From: Geomonas propionica
GTDB lineage: Bacteria; Desulfobacterota; Desulfuromonadia; Geobacterales; Geobacteraceae
Direction of reading: 5' to 3'
NCBI RefSeq assembly: GCF_016458235.1
Contig: NZ_JAEMHK010000024.1
Coordinates: 1 to 40,896, forward strand
DNA: 40,896 nt
Part shown: in pieces, positions 1 to 7,845 of the stretch
Layout: each line of letters begins with the position of its first letter
Numbering within the stretch: the stretch's first letter is position 1
Position numbers and translations under genes: made by a program
Notes under the pieces: model-generated
The model's input: the letters and a program-made list of their open reading frames with translations, nothing else
What the model was told of the DNA's origin: nothing
The model's database searches: none

Positions 1-38
1 AAGAGTTCGAACAGCAGGAGTTTAAGATGGCAGCATAA
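1..38 (+). CDS. 3' end of an upstream gene (partial, tentative)
   Basis: The third frame is open from the window edge to a TAA at 36-38 and would end in EFEQQEFKMAA. The acidic/polar tail looks like an ordinary protein C-terminus, and the stop lies 11 bp before the start of the next gene. With only 11 codons visible, neither coding status nor function can be decided. It is listed because close spacing would make the lipoprotein gene at 50 part of an upstream operon. Confidence 0.25.
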   Translation, partial: EFEQQEFKMAA

Positions 39-49
39 GGGTTTTTAAC

Positions 50-1036
50 GTGTCCTCTATTGCGAAGACAGGTCAGTTATTGTCTCGACAAACAATTCCA
101 TTCTCACTACGGGTTCTGTGCTACCTGACCATCTCTGCGCTGCTTAGTGCAACGTTGACCGGATGTCTTGCCGCCTCTTGGGTCGAAGCTACTGCCAAGG
201 GTGAGCCTAAGGCCGCTGGGATCTTTGTTCTGGGCACCAAGGGGAACGCGTACGAAATCACCAGATGGTGGGGCGCGAGCCAGCCGACTTCCCAAGGCAA
301 GGAGACTTTGATCATCCCACGCCGCAAGTTACCAGCAGGCTGTGATACCGCACGCTTTTTTCTCAATGACTCTGTCCACGAACTGCAGATCGCTCAACAG
401 GAGAGTGCTAACTGGGTGACGGCAGACCGCCTACCGTTGATCGGTAACGGTTATCCACGCTGTGCGCTCTTGGTCTCCTATGGCTCCTTTGGGGCTCCGG
501 CACTGGAGGGTGTTGCTGTTTCCGATGCCATGGGGCTCGTTGCGAAAAGCGAACGTCGGCAGCCCCATCCAGCCGCGTGGGCTTTGCTGCCTGTGGGAAT
601 TGTTGCGGATGTCTACATTTTCCTCGGGGCTCTGGTTACTATGCCCGTCTGGGCCCCTATTGGTCTATTGATGGAGAAAAATTCAGCAAAGAGCGAAAAG
701 GAAACAAAAGAGAAGGAGATGGCCTCTCTTCCTGCACCCGTTGCAAAGTGCTGGAGAGAGATCGACAAATCTTTGGATAAAAGTAAGACGTCCAAGCCGG
801 ACCAGCCAGTCAGATTCAAGTGGGCTCCGGAAATGGATAACGCCTACAATCTCGCCGCGATAAACGGGGTATTCAGCGACGATACGCCCGTCTCCATCGA
901 TGCACGAGTCACCTTACGTCAGGGTAGTGTTCAAATTCCCATAAAGAACATGGACTTCATTTGGACCGATGCCGATGTTGAGTGCGGCCTTCGGGCTGGA
1001 GATGTTGTCTCAACACGTATGCAACTCCGTAAATGA
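50..1036 (+). CDS. predicted lipoprotein with internal hydrophobic segment
   Basis: This 328-residue protein of unknown family starts at a GTG with a weak TAAGG ribosome site at 36-40. The N-terminus is basic, followed by a hydrophobic stretch ending in the lipobox LTGC, so Cys39 would be lipidated by the Lgt/Lsp pathway. A second hydrophobic segment lies at about residues 175-208 and is followed by a Lys/Glu-rich stretch, which suggests membrane association beyond the lipid anchor. Pairs of cysteines (Cys99, Cys138 and others nearer the C-terminus) could form disulfides. Its base composition is mid-range, like the BREX genes and unlike the GC-rich right half. It precedes BREX but is separated from it by 430 bp, so a role in BREX is not supported. 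It does not resemble the WYL-type BrxR regulator often found there. Confidence 0.75.
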   Translation: MSSIAKTGQLLSRQTIPFSLRVLCYLTISALLSATLTGCLAASWVEATAKGEPKAAGIFVLGTKGNAYEITRWWGASQPTSQGKETLIIPRRKLPAGCDTARFFLNDSVHELQIAQQESANWVTADRLPLIGNGYPRCALLVSYGSFGAPALEGVAVSDAMGLVAKSERRQPHPAAWALLPVGIVADVYIFLGALVTMPVWAPIGLLMEKNSAKSEKETKEKEMASLPAPVAKCWREIDKSLDKSKTSKPDQPVRFKWAPEMDNAYNLAAINGVFSDDTPVSIDARVTLRQGSVQIPIKNMDFIWTDADVECGLRAGDVVSTRMQLRK

Positions 1037-1468
1037 ATCGCCCCAACCTCACACCTAATATTTCAAGATCCGGCACCGCGGCTCAGGTACCGAGGCTCAT
1101 GTCGGCTAAGCCCTTTGCGTTACCACCTCTCGGTGATTTACACATCTCCGCCCCAATTTTGCAACATTGCAAGGCTGCCCCGGGCTTTCCCAAGGCTGAT
1201 CCGAGCTCCCCCCAAGAAACCTTGAATGCCATGTCGTATTTCGATTAACGATTCCTTCATTTCTCCTGTATTTCCGCCGACAAATCTGCTATGAATACTT
1301 GCTATTTCTGACGGGCCGATTCCTTCTAGCTGACCAACACAAGCCGATCGTTGGCGCCGGTTTCCCCGTCAACAGAACTACAATTTTATGTGAAAAATCG
1401 GCAATTGAATTTAGGCTCGTGCAGGACGTCCTGCTGGATTACCCTGAACCCTTGAATCTGGATATAAA
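1037..1468. other. gene-free leader region upstream of BREX
   Basis: These 430 bp contain no convincing gene. A 71-codon frame (1033-1248) overlaps the lipoprotein stop by ATGA, but its low-complexity, Pro-rich translation and lack of any recognisable domain make it doubtful. The region must hold the BREX promoter. I see no clear -35/-10 pair; a TATGAA at 1290-1295 has a poor -35. The most distinctive element is the perfect palindrome at 1421-1434. Confidence 0.5.
1421..1434. promoter_or_regulatory. perfect 14-bp palindrome upstream of brxA (candidate operator)
   Basis: GCAGGACGTCCTGC reads identically on both strands and ends 34 bp before the brxA start. That position suits a repressor site over or just after the promoter. 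BREX operons are often controlled by a WYL-type repressor (BrxR), but no such gene lies in the window, so the regulator is unknown. It could also be a small RNA hairpin in the leader. There is no T-run, so it is not a terminator. Confidence 0.4.
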
Positions 1469-2083
1469 ATGAGTAACGACAGATACATCATGTCATTCAC
1501 CACGGGCGGGCTGTTTCACCGGGAATCCGTGAAGCTGGCTACGCTCTATCTTGACCTTCGGGATTGGGATTCTGTTCGTAAGAAGGTGATTGCTGAAAAC
1601 CTGTTACAGACTAGAACGCTGAATACTCTAAATCGGCTTTGTCGTGAGGTTGTTTCGCGGCTGAAGACTCTGAGTGTTGGTGAGCTTGAACTCCTTGCAG
1701 ATGGCAGCTCCCAAGACCAAACATTTCTTCTGTGGCTCGCTGCTTGCCGTAGGTACAAGTTCATCGCCGATTTTGCGGTGGAAATGCTTCGAGAGCGCTA
1801 CATCACGCTGAAGGCTGACTTGACCTACACTGACTTTGACTCGTTCTTCAACCAAAAGTCCGAATGGCATTCGGAATTAGATGAGATCAGTTTGGCAACA
1901 CGTAGAAAATTACGGCAGGTTTTATTCAAGATGCTTCGTGAGGCCGATCTGCTATCGGCTAACGGTGTGATAAACGCTGCTATGCTCAGCCCGAAATTGC
2001 TTGATGTACTCTCGCAGGGTAGTCACCGTGATTTATCGTACTTTCCACTATTTGAATCTGATCTGAAGGGGATAGCGCCGTGA
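1469..2083 (+). CDS. brxA: BREX protein BrxA (DUF1819)
   Basis: The 204-residue product has the usual BrxA length and the family's typical start (SFTTGGLFHRES, about residues 9-20). BrxA is a small, mostly helical protein; structural work on homologues describes a winged-helix-like fold that binds DNA. It is required in some BREX systems, though its exact step is not settled. It is the first gene of the operon, and its stop overlaps the brxB start (GTGA at 2080-2083), which is the conserved arrangement. The ATG at 1469 is chosen because the family N-terminus starts just after it; the ribosome site (CTGGAT) is poor, which may keep expression low. No disruption is seen. Confidence 0.95.
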   Translation: MSNDRYIMSFTTGGLFHRESVKLATLYLDLRDWDSVRKKVIAENLLQTRTLNTLNRLCREVVSRLKTLSVGELELLADGSSQDQTFLLWLAACRRYKFIADFAVEMLRERYITLKADLTYTDFDSFFNQKSEWHSELDEISLATRRKLRQVLFKMLREADLLSANGVINAAMLSPKLLDVLSQGSHRDLSYFPLFESDLKGIAP

Positions 2084-2691
2084 CGGCAGACGTAGCAAGA
2101 ATGTCAATGCAAGACAGATTTCAGCATCTTTTTGCGGTGATCTCGGGCCAACGTTTCCTCAGCAAACAAGGTCTTGGAAACGAGGTGCCGTTTTTTATCT
2201 GCCCCTTCAAACCTGAAGAGGCTGTGGATATGGAGCGACTTCAGCATCAGTTGGCCAACCGCCTTGAGCAGGTCGGTGTTCGGGTTCTAGAGATAAACTT
2301 GTACGACCTTTCGATAGAAATACTCAAAGATCGTGACGTTTGGACCCAGATTCTCGAAATGGAGGAGTCGGTATCCAAAGAGCAGCTAAAGGAATTGCTG
2401 CAAGGGGTGCTGGACCCCGAAGCGCACCTTGTCCCGGCCATAGCGACCAAGTTGGCAAGCACTGATTTCGAAGTCCTTTTTCTTTCTGGGGTTGGTGAGG
2501 TGTTTCCCTATATCCGCTCCCACAATGTTTTGAATAACCTGCAGAGCACCGCAAAAGAAAAGCCGACCATAATGTTCTTCCCCGGAGCCTACACTCACTC
2601 CTTGGAGTCCGGGGCATCACTGGATCTCTTCGGAAAGCTTCACGACGACAAGTATTACCGGGCATTCAACATTTTTCACTGCGAACCATAG
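2080..2691 (+). CDS. brxB: BREX protein BrxB (DUF1788)
   Basis: This 203-residue protein carries the BrxB family landmarks: SGQRFLSKQGLGNEVPFFI near the N-terminus, LFLSGVGEVFPYIRSHNVLN in the middle (about 133-152), and FFPGAYTHS followed by YYRAFNIF near the end. BrxB is an essential BREX component of unknown biochemical activity. The GTG at 2080 overlaps the brxA stop and has AAGGGG about 8 bp upstream; an ATG at 2101 is a possible internal alternative. The next gene, brxC, starts 11 bp downstream. Confidence 0.95.
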   Translation: MTADVARMSMQDRFQHLFAVISGQRFLSKQGLGNEVPFFICPFKPEEAVDMERLQHQLANRLEQVGVRVLEINLYDLSIEILKDRDVWTQILEMEESVSKEQLKELLQGVLDPEAHLVPAIATKLASTDFEVLFLSGVGEVFPYIRSHNVLNNLQSTAKEKPTIMFFPGAYTHSLESGASLDLFGKLHDDKYYRAFNIFHCEP

Positions 2692-2702
2692 CCGGGGGGC
2701 GT

Positions 2703-5700
2703 GTGACAACTCTTAAGACAATTTTCAAGAAGCCTGTAGACCGCCCGATTGAGGGAGTCATCAAAGCAGACGATGAAGCAAGTCTTCGACTCGAAATTGA
2801 AGAATATGTCCTGACCAACGAAGTCGAGAAACGACTTGAGTCCTTCCTGGACGCCTATAACAATTACGAAGGTGCTAACGGCGTTTGGGTCTCTGGCTTC
2901 TTTGGGTCCGGTAAATCCCACCTTTTGAAAATGCTGGCTTTCTTGCTTGAAAACCGACTGATCGATGGGACCTCAGCTCTTGACCTGTTCCTACCAAAGT
3001 GCGGTGACAACGAAATTCTGCGCGGGGATCTCAAACGGGCGGTCGCTATCCCGTCGAAAAGCATCCTGTTCAATATCGACCAGAAAGCGGATGTCATCAG
3101 CAAGACCCAGATCGACGCGCTCCTCGCGGTCTTCGTTAAGGTTTTTGACGAGATGTGTGGGTACTACGGCAAACAGGGGCACATTGCCCAGTTCGAGCGC
3201 GACCTCGACAGCCGTGGACTCTACGAGCAGTTTAAATCCTCCTATGAATCTACCGCAGGCAGAAGTTGGCAGCGAGGACGCGAACAGGCCCTATTGGAGG
3301 CGAAAAATATTGCCAAGTCCTATGCCCACGTCACAGGTGGTGACGAAACATCGGCCATGGGGATACTGGATAAGTACCGCAGCCAATACCGTGTCTCCAT
3401 CGAAGACTTTGCCGAACAGGTCCACGCCTACATCGAACGGCAGTCTCCCGATTTTCGGCTGAACTTCTTCGTGGATGAGGTTGGACAGTACATTGCCGAA
3501 AACGTCAAGCTGATGACAAACCTCCAGACAATTGCTGAAAGCATGGCCACTAAGTGCCGAGGACGTGCATGGGTCATCGTGACAGCTCAGGAAGACATGG
3601 GGACGGTTGTCGGTGAGATGGGCAAACAGCAGGGCAACGACTTCTCGAAGATCCAGGCCCGATTCGCCAATCGTATGAAGCTCACCAGCGCAGATGTGGC
3701 GGAGGTTATCCAAAAACGTCTGCTCACGAAAACAGACGAAGGTGTTCGTCAACTGTCGGACATTTATCACGCGCAGTCCAACAATTTTAAGACCCTGTTC
3801 GACTTTGCCGACGGCTCGCAAACTTATCGGAACTTTCAGGACAGGGATCACTTCATTCACAGTTATCCGTTCATTCCGTACCAGTTCGTGCTGTTCCAGT
3901 CGGCCATTCAGAACCTGTCCCAGCATAATGCGTTCGAGGGAAAGCATAGTTCCGTGGGCGAACGCTCCATGCTGGGTGTGTTCCAACAGGTGGCGATTCA
4001 GATCGGAGATCATGAAGTTGGCCAGCTGGCGACCTTCGACTTGATGTTCGAGGGAATTCGCACCGCACTGAAATCCCAGATCCAAAAAGCGGTCATACAG
4101 GCAGAGGGACAGTTGGATGACGTCTTTGCTATCCGCCTGCTGAAAGTCCTGTTTCTAGTCAAATACGTTCGCGAATTTAAACCGACGATAAGAAACATCT
4201 GCATCCTGATGCTAGACCGCTTCAATCAAGATCTTCCAGCGCTGAGGAAGCGCGTCGAAGAAGCCCTCAGTCTTCTGGAACAGCAGACTTATGTGCAACG
4301 CAATGGCGAACTCTACGAATACCTCACCGACGAGGAAAAAGACGTCGAACAGGAAATCAAGAACACCGAGGTGGAGTCATCAGACGTTGCCGCTGAGCTT
4401 GAAAAAATTGTTTTCGACCACGTCATCAGACATCGCAAGATCCGTTATGACGAGAACGGTCAGGACTACCCGTTCTCTAGAAAACTTGATGATCGCTTGC
4501 ACGGGCGGGAGTACGAGTTGTCCATTCATGTCATCAGCCCGTTTCATGAACACGCTGAAAGCGAGTCCATTCTGCGGATGCAGAGCATGGGCCGGGATGA
4601 GCTACTGATACTGATGCCAGCTGATGAACGCCTGGTTCGCGACATCCTCATGTACAAGCGGACTGAGAAATACATCCGCCAAAACATCTCTATCACACAG
4701 CAGGAGGCGGTGAAACGCATCCTGACTGATAAAGGCTTCCAAAACCGGGAACGGTATGCGGATCTGCAACAGCGCGTTCAAAGCTTGATGGGACAGGCCA
4801 AACTTTTGGTGGCAGGTGCTGACATCGAAATTGGTTCGCAGGATGCGCAGACCCGAGTGCTGCGTGGATTCTATGAACTTATTTCTCGGGCTTACCCGAA
4901 CCTTCGCATGCTGCGTGGCATCAACTACACCGAAAATGACATCGCCAAATACCTGAAGTATTCACAGGAGGGGCTGTTCGGCAACGATGCCACTTCCCTT
5001 GCCGAATCCGAGCAGGAGCTTTTGGCATTCATTCAAAGCAACAACCGGGGTGGTGTCCGTACCACACTGAAAAACCTATTGGAAAAATTCGAGCGCAAAC
5101 CCTACGGCTGGTACTATGCCGCCGTACTTTGTACGCTGGCCAATCTGTGTGCTCGCGGCAAGGTCGAGGTTCGCACGGACGGCAACCTGCTGGAAGAAGA
5201 CGAGTTAGAGCGGGCGCTGCGGAACACTCACGCACACGGGAATGTGGTGTTAGAGCCTCAGGTTGAATTTACTGCATCGCAGGTCCGGGCTCTCAAGGAA
5301 TTCTTTGAGGACTTCTTTGATGCTCCTCCACGTGCCGGTGAAGCAAAGGCGCTGGGGAAAGAAACCGGCGCTGCGCTTCAGGAACTCACACATCAACTTA
5401 CCCCGTTGGCGGCTCAGGCATCGCAATATCCGTTCCTGAATGCGTTGATCCCGGTACTCGAAAAACTCAAGGAGCTGAACGGGAAGCCCTATACCTGGTA
5501 CCTGACTGAACTCACTCGTCAGGAAGATGCGCTGCTCGACATGAAGGAACAGATCATAGACCCTCTCCGCAAGTTCATGAGCGGTTCACTTAAAGGAATC
5601 TTCGATGACGCCCGTAAGTTTGTCCAATCCCAGGAGCCAAACTTTGCCTATATCGAAGGTGATGAAGCAGCTCAGGTGGTCGCCTGCCTGACCGATCCTG

Positions 5701-6254
5701 ATTGTTTCAAGGGCAACCGCATGCAGCAGGTGAAGACGCAAATCGAAATTTTGGAGGAGAAAGTCACTGCACAAATAGAGGCCGAGATTACCAACGCCAA
5801 GGAGACGGTTGCCGCCCTCAAAGGCCGCCTCTGCAGCATGGCTGAATTTGGCACATTGAGCGGGGAACAGCAGGAGCTGATTACTCGACCGCTCATAGAT
5901 TTTAACGCCGCGATTGAGCGTCAGAAGCTGATAGCCGTCATTCGCGACACCCTGCGCCGGTTTGAGGAAAACGACTACCAGCGTCTGCTTTCGCAGATGG
6001 CATCCTGGGCGCAACCGGCACCAGCACCCGAGCCTGCACCGGAACCCGGTGGAAGCACCACGCCGGATGAAGGGACGAAATCTACGCCCCCCGCAAAGCC
6101 GGAACCGCGAATCGAGTATGTGCCCAGCCGGTCGGTGAAAGTTTCCTTCGATAAAGCTTGGCTGGCCGATGAGACGGATGTGGAACGCTACCTGGAATCC
6201 ATGCGCAAGGCCCTGCTGGATGAAATTAGCAAAGGGAAAAGGATTCAAATATGA
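2703..6254 (+). CDS. brxC: BREX P-loop ATPase BrxC
   Basis: At 1183 residues this is the usual length for BrxC, the large P-loop NTPase of BREX, distantly ORC/Cdc6-like. Walker A is GFFGSGKS at residues 65-72, and a Walker B-type FFVDEVGQY has Asp258-Glu259. The middle and C-terminal parts are helical and charged. A Pro/Glu-rich linker at about 1100-1140 (PAPAPEPAPEP) precedes a short terminal domain. The GTG start at 2703 has GGGGGGC just upstream and gives the expected N-terminus (LKTIFKKPVDRPIEGVIKAD). BrxC is needed for both phage exclusion and host methylation in studied systems. Its TGA overlaps the ATG of the inserted ATPase gene (ATGA at 6251-6254), so the next gene is probably translationally coupled. 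Confidence 0.96.
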   Translation: MTTLKTIFKKPVDRPIEGVIKADDEASLRLEIEEYVLTNEVEKRLESFLDAYNNYEGANGVWVSGFFGSGKSHLLKMLAFLLENRLIDGTSALDLFLPKCGDNEILRGDLKRAVAIPSKSILFNIDQKADVISKTQIDALLAVFVKVFDEMCGYYGKQGHIAQFERDLDSRGLYEQFKSSYESTAGRSWQRGREQALLEAKNIAKSYAHVTGGDETSAMGILDKYRSQYRVSIEDFAEQVHAYIERQSPDFRLNFFVDEVGQYIAENVKLMTNLQTIAESMATKCRGRAWVIVTAQEDMGTVVGEMGKQQGNDFSKIQARFANRMKLTSADVAEVIQKRLLTKTDEGVRQLSDIYHAQSNNFKTLFDFADGSQTYRNFQDRDHFIHSYPFIPYQFVLFQSAIQNLSQHNAFEGKHSSVGERSMLGVFQQVAIQIGDHEVGQLATFDLMFEGIRTALKSQIQKAVIQAEGQLDDVFAIRLLKVLFLVKYVREFKPTIRNICILMLDRFNQDLPALRKRVEEALSLLEQQTYVQRNGELYEYLTDEEKDVEQEIKNTEVESSDVAAELEKIVFDHVIRHRKIRYDENGQDYPFSRKLDDRLHGREYELSIHVISPFHEHAESESILRMQSMGRDELLILMPADERLVRDILMYKRTEKYIRQNISITQQEAVKRILTDKGFQNRERYADLQQRVQSLMGQAKLLVAGADIEIGSQDAQTRVLRGFYELISRAYPNLRMLRGINYTENDIAKYLKYSQEGLFGNDATSLAESEQELLAFIQSNNRGGVRTTLKNLLEKFERKPYGWYYAAVLCTLANLCARGKVEVRTDGNLLEEDELERALRNTHAHGNVVLEPQVEFTASQVRALKEFFEDFFDAPPRAGEAKALGKETGAALQELTHQLTPLAAQASQYPFLNALIPVLEKLKELNGKPYTWYLTELTRQEDALLDMKEQIIDPLRKFMSGSLKGIFDDARKFVQSQEPNFAYIEGDEAAQVVACLTDPDCFKGNRMQQVKTQIEILEEKVTAQIEAEITNAKETVAALKGRLCSMAEFGTLSGEQQELITRPLIDFNAAIERQKLIAVIRDTLRRFEENDYQRLLSQMASWAQPAPAPEPAPEPGGSTTPDEGTKSTPPAKPEPRIEYVPSRSVKVSFDKAWLADETDVERYLESMRKALLDEISKGKRIQI

Positions 6255-7318
6255 TTGAGCGTCTTGAATTTAGAAACTTCACGGCCTTCACCGGCCTTAC
6301 GCTGGATCTCTCGCCCAAGATCAATGTTATCATCGGCGAGAACGGCACCGGCAAAACCCACCTGCTCAAGGCGGCTTATGGCCTTTGTGCCGGTGCACCC
6401 CTATTCAAAAACAAACCTGATACCAGCGAGGATGAGCTCGAAGCGGCGCTGACTGCCAAGCTGCTCCGGCTCTTCATGCCGCTGGACGACAAGCTCGGCA
6501 AGATGCATTGCCAAGGCGCGACCGACCAGGCCTATCTATCGGCCAAGTTCGCAGGGGGGCAGAAAATCGCCACGACTTTCTTCAACAACTCCAAGGCGCT
6601 GGCCGTTCAGGATCGCGCTAACTACGCGCAGTACCAAGCCGAGGCAGTTTTCATCCCAACGAAAGAAGTCCTCTCGTTCATGAAGGGGTTCAACAGCTTG
6701 TACGAGAAATACGGGCTCTCCTTTGATCAGACCTACCAGGACATCTGTCTGCTGCTGGATCTCCCGGAGGTACGCCCGGAAACCCTGCACGAAAAATCCA
6801 AATGGGCCATGGCGGAAATCGAAGGCATCTGTCGTGGCCGATTCGTTTTCTATGGTGGCGGCAAGGTCACCTTCAAGACCGAGAATGCTGAATACTCCGC
6901 CAACTCGATGGCCGAGGGATTCCGCAAGGCGGGGATGCTCTCGCGCCTTTTGGAGACCGGTGCGATCCAGCCCGGCGTCAGTGGTCCGCTGTTTTGGGAC
7001 GAGCCCGAATCCAACCTGAATCCAAAGTTGATGGAGTTGCTCGTGCAGATTCTGATGGAGCTGTCGCGCAACGGCCAGCAGATCATTCTGACGACACATG
7101 ATTACGTGCTGCTCAAGTGGTTCGATCTGCTTATGGACAAGGGCGAGGGTGACCATGTGCGCTTTCATGCTTTATATCGGGATCGTCAATCAGCACAGGT
7201 CAAAATTTACTCCACTGATGATTATCGTGAAATTGAAAAAAATCCGATAGCTGAGGCCTTCAATCACTTGACGATTGCCCATGCGAAATCACGTCTGAAG
7301 GGGGCCGTGAGTGAATAA
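6251..7318 (+). CDS. SMC/RecF-like AAA ATPase inserted in the BREX operon
   Basis: This 355-residue protein has a compact ABC-type ATPase core: Walker A GENGTGKT (residues 29-36) after a RecF/SMC-like opening (IERLEFRNFTAF), a signature-like NSMAEGFRKAGML (about 218-230), Walker B LFWDEPESNLNP with Asp250-Glu251, and an H-loop TTHD with His283. Such ATPases power many two-gene defence modules (Septu, PARIS, Gabija-like), usually as sensors for a nuclease partner. This one is shorter than PARIS AriA or OLD proteins and lacks a fused TOPRIM. It overlaps brxC by 4 bp and its partner (7311-7841) by 8 bp. It is not one of the six core type I BREX genes. The ATPase assignment is firm; the role as sensor for the neighbouring putative nuclease is inference. 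Confidence 0.88.
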   Translation: MIERLEFRNFTAFTGLTLDLSPKINVIIGENGTGKTHLLKAAYGLCAGAPLFKNKPDTSEDELEAALTAKLLRLFMPLDDKLGKMHCQGATDQAYLSAKFAGGQKIATTFFNNSKALAVQDRANYAQYQAEAVFIPTKEVLSFMKGFNSLYEKYGLSFDQTYQDICLLLDLPEVRPETLHEKSKWAMAEIEGICRGRFVFYGGGKVTFKTENAEYSANSMAEGFRKAGMLSRLLETGAIQPGVSGPLFWDEPESNLNPKLMELLVQILMELSRNGQQIILTTHDYVLLKWFDLLMDKGEGDHVRFHALYRDRQSAQVKIYSTDDYREIEKNPIAEAFNHLTIAHAKSRLKGAVSE

Positions 7319-7841
7319 GCTTGAAGAAGACGGCCTTCAGATTGATTTCGTTGGTGCTCGGCACGCGATGAAATTCGATCAGAATGACCCCGAACTTCCC
7401 CAATATCATGACCTTCAGAACATGCCCAGAGTGGACTTCATAGTTGAAATGGAGGACGCAATCTATTTCATTGAAGTGAAAGATCCAGGTCGACCTGATG
7501 CAGTTGATGTCGGCAGCACAAAGCTTCTCAAAAAAATTGTGGAGGGCACTCTCGAAGCTTCGCTGATTGAAAAATATCTCTTTTCCTTTTTCTTTCGCTG
7601 GGCCGAACGCCGTTTAGAAAAGTCAGTTCACTACGTCTCACTTATCACTCTGGAAAGCCCATTGCTACAGCCCATCATTGATGGACTCGAAAGGCAACTG
7701 ACCAACTTTTCCAAGAAATCCGTTCGATGGGATCGTGAGCCACTAGCGAGTTGCCAAGTCCATAACATGGAAACATGGAAAGTCGTGTTCCCAGATTGGC
7801 CGGTCACCCGCCTGGCCGCTGCTGCAGCCGGAGGAGCCTAA
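7311..7841 (+). CDS. small PD-(D/E)XK-like protein paired with the BREX-embedded ATPase
   Basis: The 176-residue product has no family I can name, but residues 41-58 (VDFIVEMEDAIYFIEVKD) carry the PD-(D/E)XK pattern: Asp42 on one beta strand, then Glu55-Val56-Lys57 on the next, with an upstream acidic helix (Glu5/Glu6) and a basic/aromatic helix (about 86-102) after it. This is the catalytic layout of restriction-type nucleases and related NERD/Vsr folds. The GTG start at 7311 overlaps the ATPase gene by 8 bp, and pglX starts 4 bp after the stop. The tight packing implies co-translation with the ATPase. The C-terminal Ala/Gly tail looks disordered. Nuclease activity is inferred from the motif only; an inactive nuclease-fold adaptor is possible. 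Confidence 0.75.
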   Translation: MNKLEEDGLQIDFVGARHAMKFDQNDPELPQYHDLQNMPRVDFIVEMEDAIYFIEVKDPGRPDAVDVGSTKLLKKIVEGTLEASLIEKYLFSFFFRWAERRLEKSVHYVSLITLESPLLQPIIDGLERQLTNFSKKSVRWDREPLASCQVHNMETWKVVFPDWPVTRLAAAAAGGA

Positions 7842-7845
7842 ATAG

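Noticed and set aside
1033..1248. 71-codon frame overlapping the lipoprotein stop
   Set aside because: No ribosome site beyond possible coupling, no domain and odd composition; too weak to call as a gene.
6251..7841. PARIS (AriA-AriB) system
   Set aside because: The ATPase is much shorter than AriA and the partner has an E-x-K nuclease core, not a DUF4435/TOPRIM-type AriB.
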